A stretch of DNA of 27,426 nucleotides, taken from assembly GCA_039024295.1 (NCBI GenBank), contig JBCDIQ010000025.1, positions 1 to 27,426 on the forward strand, written 5' to 3'. The stretch is from JBCDIQ01 sp039024295 (GTDB taxonomy: Bacteria; Bacteroidota; Bacteroidia; J057). Shown piece after piece: positions 1 through 8,144 of this stretch; position 1 is the first letter of the stretch; each line of letters starts with the position of its first letter. The notes under the pieces were generated by a model. The model made no database searches and was not told the origin of the DNA. It saw only the letters and a list, made by a program, of their open reading frames with translations. A program made the translations under genes and the position numbers.

Positions 1-120
1 ACAGACCGAAGAAATTATCAAGCACCCCCTCCAGCAGGTGGAACCGCTTGGGGTGTTTGAACCTTTGAAAGTAACCGAGGATTGGGCTTATGGGTTGAGA
101 AATACCGAAAAAGTTCATGC
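1..120 (+). repeat. 120-bp perfect direct repeat, copy 1 (pairs with 1933-2052)
   Basis: Bases 1-120 are identical to 1933-2052 with no mismatch by direct base-by-base comparison, then 2 of the next 4 positions differ before the sequences part. The block may extend left of the window. It encodes the mature N-terminus of both tandem paralogues, whereas the rest of the two genes differs widely, including at synonymous sites. This looks like recent gene conversion or unequal crossing-over between tandem copies. Confidence 0.95.
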
Positions 121-1723
121 TCAAGGCAGTGCAGCCCGTTCAAATGTGACACCTCCTCAGCTTCTCAATGGTTTTGAGGCGGGTAGTTCCACCAGCATTC
201 CCAATGATAATGATATTGCAATATCACGGGATGGGATGGTGGTAAGTGTCACAAATAGTATACTCGAAGTGTATGATCCCAATGGGGTACTGCTCAACCG
301 GGTCTCCTTAAATGCCTTTGGACGTACCCCTTCCCGAAACAGCTTCAAATATGACCCTCGGGTCATGTACGATCCCAACAGGGACAGGTTTGTGGTGTTA
401 TACCTGAACGGAAGTAATTCAAATGTGTCTCAGATTGTTGTGGCATTTTCACAGACCCAAGACCCAACCGGTCTCTGGCGGGTATATGCCCTGGACGGTA
501 ACCTTCGTCCCGGCGGACAAAATGTCTGGTGCGATTATCCAGCAGTAGGCATGTCAAATGATGAGCTATTCATCACTGGGAACCTCTTTCTAGATAACCA
601 GCAATCATCTCCAGGAACGGGTATCTGGCAAATTGACCTCGAAAGCGGCTTCAATGGACCTGTGCTGAAGGTACAGCCATTTTTTCTCGGTGGAGCTTTT
701 TCTATGGTGCCCGTGAGAGGAGGAAGAAACACCTACGGTCCGGAGTACTATTTTGTGCGCCGTGATCGGGGTAATATCGCCCAGGGGGGAGTTGTGCTAC
801 ACACCCTTACCAATACCATTGACAATGGAGGTATTTTTACCACTCCGGTATCCCTGAGAACCAATTTGACTTCAGCACCGCCTCCTGAGGCACGTCAACC
901 AGGTTCCAGCATCCTGCTTTCCAGTGGGGACGGCCGGCTACAAGCAGCTTATAAAGAAGGAGACAGGATATATTATGCCGGCGGGGTAGCAGCTAATGGA
1001 GGTCGTCCAGGTATTCTTTTTGGTACAATTCGTATAAGTCCCCTTAATCCCACCTTTTCTCGTGCCGATGCTCAGTATATCTCGTCGGATTCCTTGGATA
1101 TCGGGTACCCAAGTATGGTATTTGGAGGATGTACGTCCAGTGATGGGGTGAGCAGCACCATTTTAGGGTTTAACATCAGTTCCCCGAATCATTTCTCCGG
1201 TGCAGGGGTTGTGTTCATTGACACACTTGGAGAAGCCAGTCCTGTGCTGATAACCAGCGAGGGAGAAGGAGCGATACGTTTTGGGCAAAATGGTGTGAGT
1301 CGATGGGGAGATTACACCGGCATGGCATCTCGATTTCCTGGGGAAGCCTGGATGTCTGGCTACCATATTTTAGCTGGTGGTCAGAATGCAACATGGATTA
1401 CCCAGGTTCTTTCTAATTGCAGAACTGCTGGAACGACTACTTCCGTCGAGGATCCCGAAGTTTCAATTAGCCTTCAGGTGTTCCCCAATCCAACTCATGA
1501 CATGGTCTACTTGACTTTTGAGGTACCAGAAAATGGTTTTTATGAATCCATTATTCGGGACCTGACAGGCCGGGAAGTAAAGCGGTTGGTGGGAGATCAA
1601 TTGGTGACCGGTACTGTCCGGGCAGGCTTTAACGCTACCATGCTTCCCAACGGTCAATACTTCCTGGTGTTGGAAAAAGATGGTCGTCCAGTCGGAGGTA
1701 AATCCTTCCTGGTCCAACACTAA
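2..1723 (+). CDS. T9SS-exported propeller-like protein, copy 1 (5' partial)
   Basis: The gene is cut by the window start. The frame is open from base 2 and matches the mature N-terminus of the next gene (QTEEIIKHPLQQVEPLGVF), so the in-frame GTG at 38 is not a real start; the signal peptide must lie upstream. The body has repeated beta-type segments such as PNDNDIAIS, YDPRVMYDP, DRFVVLYL, FITGNLF and WGDYTGMA, which suggest a secreted beta-propeller (sialidase-like fold), but no catalytic motif is recognised. The last ~85 residues (from about base 1466, with VFPNPTHD and a final KSFLVQH) form a type A T9SS sorting domain, so the protein should cross the outer membrane by T9SS and be surface-attached or released. 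It is a full-length paralogue of 1868-3757 but has a linker about 25 residues shorter after VHAQGS. Function is unknown; export route is confident. Confidence 0.85.
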   Translation, partial: QTEEIIKHPLQQVEPLGVFEPLKVTEDWAYGLRNTEKVHAQGSAARSNVTPPQLLNGFEAGSSTSIPNDNDIAISRDGMVVSVTNSILEVYDPNGVLLNRVSLNAFGRTPSRNSFKYDPRVMYDPNRDRFVVLYLNGSNSNVSQIVVAFSQTQDPTGLWRVYALDGNLRPGGQNVWCDYPAVGMSNDELFITGNLFLDNQQSSPGTGIWQIDLESGFNGPVLKVQPFFLGGAFSMVPVRGGRNTYGPEYYFVRRDRGNIAQGGVVLHTLTNTIDNGGIFTTPVSLRTNLTSAPPPEARQPGSSILLSSGDGRLQAAYKEGDRIYYAGGVAANGGRPGILFGTIRISPLNPTFSRADAQYISSDSLDIGYPSMVFGGCTSSDGVSSTILGFNISSPNHFSGAGVVFIDTLGEASPVLITSEGEGAIRFGQNGVSRWGDYTGMASRFPGEAWMSGYHILAGGQNATWITQVLSNCRTAGTTTSVEDPEVSISLQVFPNPTHDMVYLTFEVPENGFYESIIRDLTGREVKRLVGDQLVTGTVRAGFNATMLPNGQYFLVLEKDGRPVGGKSFLVQH

Positions 1724-1867
1724 GCAACCACAGAATTGACCCACCAAAAAGGAGAATTCGCAATATTCACCAACTTTCTGGCGAGTCAGATCGTTTCCTT
1801 ATAGCATCCTTAATCACACAGGACCTTTCAATTTTATCTAAACAGACTCACTGAAACGTATCAAATT

Positions 1868-3757
1868 ATGATCTCACGCTACATTTTATGTGTCTGCATC
1901 ATGGCGGCAGGCATCTTTCAGTCCGTTGCGCAACAGACCGAAGAAATTATCAAGCACCCCCTCCAGCAGGTGGAACCGCTTGGGGTGTTTGAACCTTTGA
2001 AAGTAACCGAGGATTGGGCTTATGGGTTGAGAAATACCGAAAAAGTTCATGCGCATGGCAGTGATGAAGAGCTTAAGCTACAAGAAGCTTCAACAGAACG
2101 TTTTAAGCGTCTTTTGGCAGATCCCAACCGTCCGGCAACTCGTAGTAGTACAGTAGATGCCCCCAGGCTTCTCAATGGTTTCCAAGGAAACCGCTACTCT
2201 GGCCAAATTCCAAACGACAATGATATTGCAATCTCCAAAGGTGGATTCATTGTGAGTGTGACCAATACCCTGGTTGACATTTACAATGTCAATGGTCAGC
2301 GTTTGTCCTCTTCTTCACTCACAGTTTTCGGGGGCAATGTCACCACCAATGGCGTCATTCATTATGACCCTCGGGTTATCTATGACCCCAACGCCGACCG
2401 TTTTATCGTCCTTTTCCTGGAAGGAGATGTATCTAGCACCTCACAGGTAGTGGTGGCTTATTCACGTACCAATGATCCTACTCAGGGATGGAATGTGTAT
2501 GGCTTCCGCACAGATGAGGCTAATCTGTGGACAGACTATCCCCATGTTGGCATCTCTAACGACGAGCTGTTCATTACGGGTAACCTTTTCCTTGATACGG
2601 TACCTCCAACCGGAAGCCGTGCACGTGGTGTCATTGTTTGGCAGGCAAGCCTTCAGGATGGATATGATGGCAATACCATTACGTTGCAAAAATATACCTT
2701 GCCGGGCATTTTTACCCTGTTGCCTGTTAGGGGTTCTAACCTGACCACTTATGGCCCTGAATTTTATTTCGTTAGGAAGAACTCTAACCGGGCCTTCTTT
2801 CAGAACGACATCTTCCTGTATCGTATCACCAATACCATTGCTAACGGAGGAGTTTTCGACCAGCCTTTTCGGTTAGTTTCTAATCTGGGATACGCATCTC
2901 CTCCCTTGTGTCGCCAGCCTAATACGACCGACGAGCTGGTTCCAGGAGATGGTCGTCCACAAAGTGCCTATTTGCTAGGTGATAAGATCTATTTTGCTTT
3001 TGGAACCGCCTCAGCCGCCTTCCGGCCTGCAATCTATTTTGGTAGAATCAGGTTAAGCCCCGCTTCCCCAGCTTTCTCTCGTGTGGATGCCTTATACATT
3101 GAAACAGATACGTTGGATATTGGGTTTCCGTCCATTACCTACGGAGGTTGTTCCAATGCTGCACAGGACGAGCATAGCACGGTTGTAGCCTTTAACCTTA
3201 CCTCCGATCAAGTATTTTCAGGCTTTGGAGTGGCCGTTGTAGATACAAATTTCGAAGCCAGTTCCATCCAGATTTGTGCAGAGGGGCTTAATTTTACAGA
3301 TATTATTCCTCGTGGAAATGGTATTCGTTGGGGAGATTACACCGGTATCGCCACACGTTTCCCAGGTGAAACCTGGGCCGTAGGGTACCGAATTAACCAG
3401 CGTCGCCAGAATGAAACCTGGATTTCACAGCTGCTTACCCCGCGTTGTAATCCCCCAAGCCAGACCCCAACCAGCATTGAAGAGGAAACCTCTGCCATTA
3501 CCAACATGCAGATATTCCCGAATCCCACCTTTGAAATGGTATATTTTGATTTCGACGTGCCCCGTTCAGGAAGGTATTACGCAAGCATCGTAGATGCAGG
3601 TGGAAAGACTGTAAAAGAACTGGTGAATACGCGCCTGGCAGAAGGGAAAGCAAAATTGAGTTTTAACGCTGAACCCCTGGCAAATGGCATGTACATGATC
3701 ATGATCAAGGGTCCGCGGAATACCTTGACAACGAAAAAATTCATGGTTCAACACTAG
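1868..3757 (+). CDS. T9SS-exported propeller-like protein, copy 2
   Basis: A complete 629-residue protein. The ATG at 1868 is followed by a signal peptide (about residues 1-22, hydrophobic core ending FQSVAQ). A conserved N-terminal segment is shared with copy 1, then comes a charged linker (about residues 63-97), then a long beta-rich body with the landmarks PNDNDIAIS, YDPRVIYDP, DYPHVGISNDELFITGNLF and WGDYTGIATRFPGE. The final ~86 residues (from ITNMQIFPNPTFE to KKFMVQH) are a type A T9SS sorting domain. It lies 144 bp after copy 1 with no clear terminator between them, and a strong hairpin terminator follows, so the two may be co-transcribed. No active site is recognised; a propeller fold is inferred from repeated short beta segments. 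The molecular role is unknown. Confidence 0.9.
   Translation: MISRYILCVCIMAAGIFQSVAQQTEEIIKHPLQQVEPLGVFEPLKVTEDWAYGLRNTEKVHAHGSDEELKLQEASTERFKRLLADPNRPATRSSTVDAPRLLNGFQGNRYSGQIPNDNDIAISKGGFIVSVTNTLVDIYNVNGQRLSSSSLTVFGGNVTTNGVIHYDPRVIYDPNADRFIVLFLEGDVSSTSQVVVAYSRTNDPTQGWNVYGFRTDEANLWTDYPHVGISNDELFITGNLFLDTVPPTGSRARGVIVWQASLQDGYDGNTITLQKYTLPGIFTLLPVRGSNLTTYGPEFYFVRKNSNRAFFQNDIFLYRITNTIANGGVFDQPFRLVSNLGYASPPLCRQPNTTDELVPGDGRPQSAYLLGDKIYFAFGTASAAFRPAIYFGRIRLSPASPAFSRVDALYIETDTLDIGFPSITYGGCSNAAQDEHSTVVAFNLTSDQVFSGFGVAVVDTNFEASSIQICAEGLNFTDIIPRGNGIRWGDYTGIATRFPGETWAVGYRINQRRQNETWISQLLTPRCNPPSQTPTSIEEETSAITNMQIFPNPTFEMVYFDFDVPRSGRYYASIVDAGGKTVKELVNTRLAEGKAKLSFNAEPLANGMYMIMIKGPRNTLTTKKFMVQH
1933..2052 (+). 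repeat. 120-bp perfect direct repeat, copy 2
   Basis: Identical to bases 1-120 (offset 1932). It begins within the last signal-peptide codons of copy 2 and ends at the VHA codons, just where the two paralogues differ by a linker length change. See the copy at 1-120. Confidence 0.95.
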
Positions 3758-3804
3758 GCCATGTTATTAAATTGATATAGAATATTGATGGGGTAACTCC
3801 CTGA

Positions 3805-3849
3805 AAAACAAACGGCTTGCCAATTTTGGTGAGCCGTTTGTTGTTTTTT
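3805..3849 (+). terminator. Rho-independent terminator after the tandem paralogues
   Basis: The arms CAAACGGCT (3809-3817) and AGCCGTTTG (3832-3840) pair perfectly, with further inner pairs around an AATTTT loop. The 3' arm runs straight into a T-rich tract (TTGTTTTTTG). It lies about 50 bp after the stop at 3757 and should end transcription of the tandem pair. Confidence 0.88.
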
Positions 3850-3922
3850 GAATGGCTTGGCGGTAAATCATTAACACATCTATAACCTACACACTCAAAA
3901 CTGGTAATAAAGGTGTTCTACC

Positions 3923-3952
3923 TTGCACCCACTGCACTGTATTTTAAGTTTC
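3923..3952 (+). promoter_or_regulatory. Probable Bacteroidota-type promoter for the TonB-dependent receptor
   Basis: TTG at 3923-3925 (-33 element), a 19-base spacer, then TAAGTTTC at 3945-3952, which matches the Bacteroidota -7 consensus TAnnTTTG at all fixed positions but the last. Transcription would begin near 3959, giving a leader of about 45 nt. It sits between a terminator and the receptor start. The short consensus makes chance matches possible. Confidence 0.4.
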
Positions 3953-4004
3953 GCTCAAGGGTCTTCCTCAGTTTCTCAACAACCCATTAAAACCTAAAAA
4001 ACCA

Positions 4005-7000
4005 ATGAGCAAACGGATTACATTCTTATTCCTGGTATTACTTACCGGGACAGAATGTCTCATTTCAAATCTCCAAGCCCAAGGCGTGACTACTTCCGCC
4101 ATGTCAGGCGTGGTACAAGACGAAAAAGGGAACGGATTAGAGGGTGCTACGGTGATTGCTACTCACACCCCTTCAGGTACCCGTTACGGGGCAATATCTC
4201 GCAATAAGGGATATTTCAATTTTGCCACCCTGCGTGTAGGTGGGCCATACGAAGTCCTTGTTTCCTATGTCGGCTTTGAGGATACCAAAGTCAGTAACCT
4301 CTACCTCGCCCTTGGCCAAACCAAACGTGTTTCGGTTAACATGAAGTCCAAGGATTTGAACCTGGGCGAAGTACTTATCACCTCCTCTGCCAATCCCCTG
4401 ATTGACGATGAAAAGACGGGGGCTGAAACCAAGATCAATGAACGGGAAATCAATTCTCTGCCCACCATTAATCGCGACCTTCAGGATTTTACCCGTTTAA
4501 CCCCTCAGGCAAACGTTAGCCAGGAAGGAGTTTCTATTGCGGGTGCCAACAATCGTTTTAACTCTATCTTCATCGATGGTGCCGTTAACAATGATGTATT
4601 TGGCCTGGCTTCTTCCGGCACCAATGGAGGCCAAACGGGCGTAACGCCTATCAGCCTGGATGCCATTGAGCAGCTCCAGGTCGTGGTGGCTCCCTATGAT
4701 GTCAAGTTTGGTGGCTTTGCCGGAGGAGGGATCAACGCTGTTACCCGCAGTGGTTCCAATGAAGTGGAGGCTTCCGCCTATTGGCTGTTTCGCAACGCCA
4801 GCATGGTAGGAAAAACGCCGGATGTATTTGGTGACCAATATCGCGATGCAGATGATGAAGGGCGCGAATTGATTCGTGCTAACCGTGAGCGTGTAGCTCC
4901 TTTTACAGCTAACACCTATGGCCTTCGTGTGGGTGGACCGATCATCAAGGACAAGTTGTTCTTTTTTATCAGCGGTGAGCAGCAGCGTGATGAGACGCCC
5001 AATCCATTTGATTTTGGAGATTACATCGGCGATGCTTCTTTGGAAGATTTGACCGCTTTTGAAAATCGTTTGGAAGAGTTAGGCTGGTCAAGTGGTGGAT
5101 TTCTGAATAATACTGATGAGTTAAATTCAGATAAATTGTTGATCCGTTTGGATTTCAATGCGAACGAAAACCACAAATTTACCCTTCGCCACAGTTACAC
5201 ACGTGCAGAAAATATCAACCCAGGACCTTCAACCCGGACCCGGATTGACTTCTTTAACAACGGGGTTTTCTTCCCAAGTACCACCAACTCTACCGCATTT
5301 GAGTGGAACGCAACCTACAATAACATCAACAACCAATTGATCGTGGGCTATACTTCGGTACGTGATGATCGTGATCCTTTGGGCAGTGATTTTCCCTATA
5401 TCGTCATCAACGATGGGGCAGGTGAAATCCAGGCGGGTTCTGAACCTTTCTCAACTGGCAACCAGCTTGATCAGGACATAGTGACCCTGACCAACAACTT
5501 CAACTATTATATGGGCAACCATACATTTACCGTTGGTACTCACAATGAATTCTTCTCTATTTACAACCTGTTTTTACGCCGGGCATATGGAGAGTACCAG
5601 TACAACACCATCGATGATTTCCTGAATGGGAATGACCCCACGCGGTACCGTCGGGGCTACTCCTTGGTAGACGACATTCCGGGAGACGGCTCCGCCGCTG
5701 CTGCAGAATTCAACGCCATGCAGCTTGCATTTTATGTACAAGACGAATGGCAGGCAACTCCAAAATTGAACTTGACCTTCGGGCTTCGTTTGGACATTCC
5801 ACTTTTCTTGGACGACCCACAGGTTGATGACAACTTTAATGAGGTGACCATTCCTGACATTGAAGCTGTGGCAAATGACGGTTCTGTTCCAGCAGAGTTC
5901 CGCGATGTTTACAACTTGCAAGGTGCTAGGGCTGGTGATATGCCTTCTGCAGGGATCATGTTCGGGCCTCGTGTCGGGTTTAACTACGATGTTACAGGAG
6001 AAAATACCACCCTCATTCGGGGTGGGGTAGGAATCTTCACCAGCCGTATCCCATTTGTATGGCCAGGTGGGGCCTTCACCAACAATGGGTTGACAATTGG
6101 GGGGGTAGATGTGCGTAACCCGGACATTGATTTCCGTCCAGAAGTAGACAACCAGTATACCAATACCGATTTTGGCCTTCAGGATGCGATTCCTTCTGGC
6201 CAGATGGACCTCTTTGCTGACGGATTCCAATACCCTCAGGTACTGCGGGCCAGCCTGGCAGTTGATCACCAATTGCCAGGAGGATTCGTGGGTACCCTCG
6301 AAGGTATCTTCACCAAAACCCTCAATAACGTGGTGTACTACAACCTCAACATCAATGCCCCAACCGAAACCTTGGATGGGCCTGACGGACGTGCCTTTTA
6401 CCCCGGTGACCGCATCGACAATACCTATTCTGATGTCATCCTTGCGGATAACACCAACGAAGGCTATACCTTCAATGTAACTGCGCAGCTTCAGAAATCT
6501 TTCAAAAACGGTTTTTCTGGTAGCTTGGCTTACACCTACGGTACCACACGGACCCTGAACGACGGTACTTCTTCTCAGAACTCTTCTCAGTGGCGTTTCA
6601 CAGAAAACGTAAATGGTGCCAACTACCTGGACCAGTCTTTTTCAGATTTTGACCTGGGGCACCGCATCGTAGGGTATGTTTCCTATCAAGCACCTATCTT
6701 CCGTTCTGCGCCTACTACCTTCTCTCTGTTCTACAGTGGTCAGTCAGGAACCCGCTTCTCCTACATTTATGACGATGGTGGAGATTTGAAGAATGATGAC
6801 TTTGCGGAAAATGCGCTGGTATATGTGCCAGGAAGCCAGGAGGAAATCATCTTTGGAGAAGAAATAAATGACAACTTATTGATCTATACACAGGTTCGCC
6901 AGAACCAGGAATGGGCTGCTCTAGATGAATTTATCAGCCAAGACCCGCACCTTGATGACCGTCGGGGAGATTATGCGGAGCGTAATGGCTCTCGTCTTCC

Positions 7001-7352
7001 ATTTGAAAACATCCTGGACCTTCGCATCATGCAGGATTTTTATATCAATGCTGGCAAAGGCAATGACAAGCACCGTTTCCAGGTTTCTTGTGACATTCTG
7101 AACTTTACCGCTCTGCTTGGAGATGCTTTCCGTACCAACCTGGGCCGTCAGTACTTTGTGTCCAATGACAACTTTCAGCTGTTGAGTTTTGAAGGCTTCA
7201 CCCAGACCGAGGGGGGAGATCGTACCCCTGTGTACTCGTTTCGCGAACCTACCGATGCCGATGGTAATGTGGAGCGTCGTGAAATTTTCACCCTGGACCA
7301 ATTTGCTTCTCGCTGGCGGATGCAGTTTGGCGTGCGCTACTTGTTTAACTAA
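4005..7352 (+). CDS. Oar-like TonB-dependent outer-membrane receptor
   Basis: A protein of 1115 residues, close to the usual length of Oar-type TonB-dependent proteins. The signal peptide is at residues 1-25 (ends LQAQ). Residues ~30-115 are a carboxypeptidase-regulatory-like beta-sandwich (SGVVQDEKGNGLEGATV, then YEVLVSYVGFE), and ~130-260 form the plug domain (LPTINRDLQDFTRLTPQA, AIEQLQVVVAPYDVKFGGF, GGGINAVTRSGSNE). The remainder is a beta-barrel rich in aromatic strand ends, finishing WRMQFGVRYLFN. It should sit in the outer membrane and use TonB/ExbBD energy; the substrate cannot be read from sequence. There is no SusD-like partner next to it, unlike polysaccharide-utilisation SusC pairs, which favours the Oar group (linked in other species to surface properties and protease or peptide handling). 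It appears monocistronic, with its own promoter and terminator. The family call is firm and the substrate unknown. Confidence 0.93.
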   Translation: MSKRITFLFLVLLTGTECLISNLQAQGVTTSAMSGVVQDEKGNGLEGATVIATHTPSGTRYGAISRNKGYFNFATLRVGGPYEVLVSYVGFEDTKVSNLYLALGQTKRVSVNMKSKDLNLGEVLITSSANPLIDDEKTGAETKINEREINSLPTINRDLQDFTRLTPQANVSQEGVSIAGANNRFNSIFIDGAVNNDVFGLASSGTNGGQTGVTPISLDAIEQLQVVVAPYDVKFGGFAGGGINAVTRSGSNEVEASAYWLFRNASMVGKTPDVFGDQYRDADDEGRELIRANRERVAPFTANTYGLRVGGPIIKDKLFFFISGEQQRDETPNPFDFGDYIGDASLEDLTAFENRLEELGWSSGGFLNNTDELNSDKLLIRLDFNANENHKFTLRHSYTRAENINPGPSTRTRIDFFNNGVFFPSTTNSTAFEWNATYNNINNQLIVGYTSVRDDRDPLGSDFPYIVINDGAGEIQAGSEPFSTGNQLDQDIVTLTNNFNYYMGNHTFTVGTHNEFFSIYNLFLRRAYGEYQYNTIDDFLNGNDPTRYRRGYSLVDDIPGDGSAAAAEFNAMQLAFYVQDEWQATPKLNLTFGLRLDIPLFLDDPQVDDNFNEVTIPDIEAVANDGSVPAEFRDVYNLQGARAGDMPSAGIMFGPRVGFNYDVTGENTTLIRGGVGIFTSRIPFVWPGGAFTNNGLTIGGVDVRNPDIDFRPEVDNQYTNTDFGLQDAIPSGQMDLFADGFQYPQVLRASLAVDHQLPGGFVGTLEGIFTKTLNNVVYYNLNINAPTETLDGPDGRAFYPGDRIDNTYSDVILADNTNEGYTFNVTAQLQKSFKNGFSGSLAYTYGTTRTLNDGTSSQNSSQWRFTENVNGANYLDQSFSDFDLGHRIVGYVSYQAPIFRSAPTTFSLFYSGQSGTRFSYIYDDGGDLKNDDFAENALVYVPGSQEEIIFGEEINDNLLIYTQVRQNQEWAALDEFISQDPHLDDRRGDYAERNGSRLPFENILDLRIMQDFYINAGKGNDKHRFQVSCDILNFTALLGDAFRTNLGRQYFVSNDNFQLLSFEGFTQTEGGDRTPVYSFREPTDADGNVERREIFTLDQFASRWRMQFGVRYLFN

Positions 7353-7381
7353 TCTAGTGCTTTTGGTTTGACTTATGTATT

Positions 7382-7410
7382 GCCTCTGGGATTTTCCCGG
7401 GGGCTTTTTT
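7382..7410 (+). terminator. Rho-independent terminator after the TonB-dependent receptor
   Basis: GCCTCTGGGA (7382-7391) pairs with TCCCGGGGGC (7395-7404) over 10 positions, two of them G-U, around a TTT loop and directly followed by six T (7405-7410). It starts 29 bp after the receptor stop. Confidence 0.88.
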
Positions 7411-7617
7411 GATTGAGGGCCATTCTGAAAAATGATTTAAAACTGATTTGCCAGTCTTCTTGATTTTTGTACTCCTTTCTTTGGTATCTATACCTGCCTT
7501 GGGGAGCGGGGTACTTTTGATTTGTCCTTCAAAACAAGGGTGCATTGCAAAGAGAACAACACCATTTTTTAACTCATTAATCTCCGTGCATCATGAAGTA
7601 TTCAATTGGCATATCAC

Positions 7618-7645
7618 TGGTGGGTAGGGTAGGTATAGAACCAAC
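7618..7645 (-). pseudogene. tRNA 3'-end relic (T-arm, acceptor strand and CCA)
   Basis: Read on the minus strand this is GTTGG, TTCTATA, CCTAC, CCTACCC, A, CCA. These match tRNA positions 49-53, 54-60, 61-65, 66-72, the discriminator base and the CCA end. Four of five T-stem pairs hold, G53-C61 and T54 T55 C56 are present, and the usual purine at position 57 is T. I find no D-arm, anticodon arm or 5' acceptor strand (expected GGGTAGG) upstream on that strand, so this is not a working tRNA. It could be a decayed tRNA or the displaced 3' end left by an element that integrated into a tRNA gene. Read forward it gives VGRVGIEPT, a familiar false-protein signature of antisense tRNA 3' ends. Confidence 0.6.
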
Positions 7646-7810
7646 TGCTAATGGATTTTCTTTTTATCATACAGAAAAAAAGTGGGAACTAGCACATGAG
7701 GGGCTGACAATAAAAACGGTGAAGGGGACCTACAGTCATCCAAGGCTAGATTTGTGAAAATTAGGATGGGCAACGAACCCTCCGCCGTTATCCTAAATGC
7801 GTATCCATCT

Positions 7811-7918
7811 CCGGTCGGAGGCCGGAGGTACACTTTATACAGGATGATGAATCCCAAACGATCAAAAATCACATATCCTAACTTGGAAAACCATAATATA
7901 ACCTGCAAATTCTTTGGA
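7811..7918 (+). repeat. Dispersed intergenic repeat, copy A
   Basis: Shares a collinear set of blocks with 14206-14365: CCGGTC, then a GAxGTACA-like block, then CAGGATGA, then TCAAAAATCACATATCC (17 identical, 7862-7878 against 14272-14288), ACTTGGA, and AACCTGCAA followed by ATTC-like sequence. The plus-strand translation around the core is SKITYPNLE and the minus-strand translation is SKLGYVIFDRLGF. Copy B preserves both patterns (SKITYPDLE and SKSGYVIFDRDGF). Whether this is a decayed gene fragment or a non-coding repeat family is open. Confidence 0.6.
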
Positions 7919-8020
7919 GAAATAACACTGGCCGATTTACAGCAGGTTCTGGAAGAGTTTTGGGTGTAGGTTAGAACCGAGATTCCCAAAAATTGACGGA
8001 AATCGTCGGATGGAGTTGCA

Positions 8021-8028
8021 TAGCTTTG
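8021..8028 (+). promoter_or_regulatory. Possible -7 promoter element
   Basis: TAGCTTTG is an exact match to the Bacteroidota -7 consensus TAnnTTTG. No TTG lies at the expected spacing (the nearest, at 7993, is 25 bases away), so the promoter is only half supported. If used, transcription would start near 8035. That agrees with translation starting at 8145 rather than at the upstream in-frame ATG at 8010. Confidence 0.25.
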
Positions 8029-8144
8029 TAGGGAACAATGATCCTTCGAACAGATTGATTTCACATGATCTCGATAATCTTTTAAGAAGATTATCTCGTT
8101 TGAAGGTTCATTTCTCATTCAACTCCCAAAACCACTTTTCCGAC

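Larger units (their letters stand above)
7411..8144. other. Long non-coding junction with tRNA relic and dispersed repeat
   Basis: About 730 bp without a convincing gene. It holds a degenerate tRNA 3' end (7618-7645, minus strand), one copy of a dispersed repeat (7811-7918) and a possible -7 promoter element (8021-8028). Two short forward frames exist (7593-7757, 54 codons; 7754 or 7766 to 7969, about 67-71 codons), and a minus-strand frame of 156 codons spans 7648-8118. The first forward frame reads straight through the tRNA relic, giving the artefact peptide VGRVGIEPT. The others overlap the dispersed repeat and have no signal, domain or start context that convinces me. The region looks like a scar of past insertion and decay. 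Confidence 0.6.

Noticed and set aside
1724..1867. Searched for a terminator or promoter between the tandem paralogues
   Set aside because: No stable stem with T-run and no TAnnTTTG match found; co-transcription remains possible.
5574..6272. 232-codon minus-strand frame inside the TonB-dependent receptor
   Set aside because: Antisense shadow of a strongly supported receptor gene; no recognisable domain.
7593..7757. 54-codon forward frame containing VGRVGIEPTANG
   Set aside because: This peptide is the known false signature of translating the antisense of a tRNA 3' end; the DNA here matches such an end. It has no signal, domain or start context.
7754..7969. 67-71-codon forward frame (GTG 7754 or ATG 7766) ending LADLQQVLEEFWV
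   Set aside because: It overlaps the dispersed repeat, its counterpart frame in copy B is broken by stops, and no family is recognised. Kept as part of the repeat description only.
7648..8118. 156-codon minus-strand frame
   Set aside because: Composition is unlike a protein of this organism, it overlaps the tRNA relic and repeat, and there is no promoter or terminator for that strand. A fragment of a decayed minus-strand gene cannot be excluded.
8010..8144. Upstream ATG extension of the PQQ-like protein
   Set aside because: It would bury a clear signal peptide 45 residues inside the protein; a possible -7 element at 8021 also lies downstream of that ATG.
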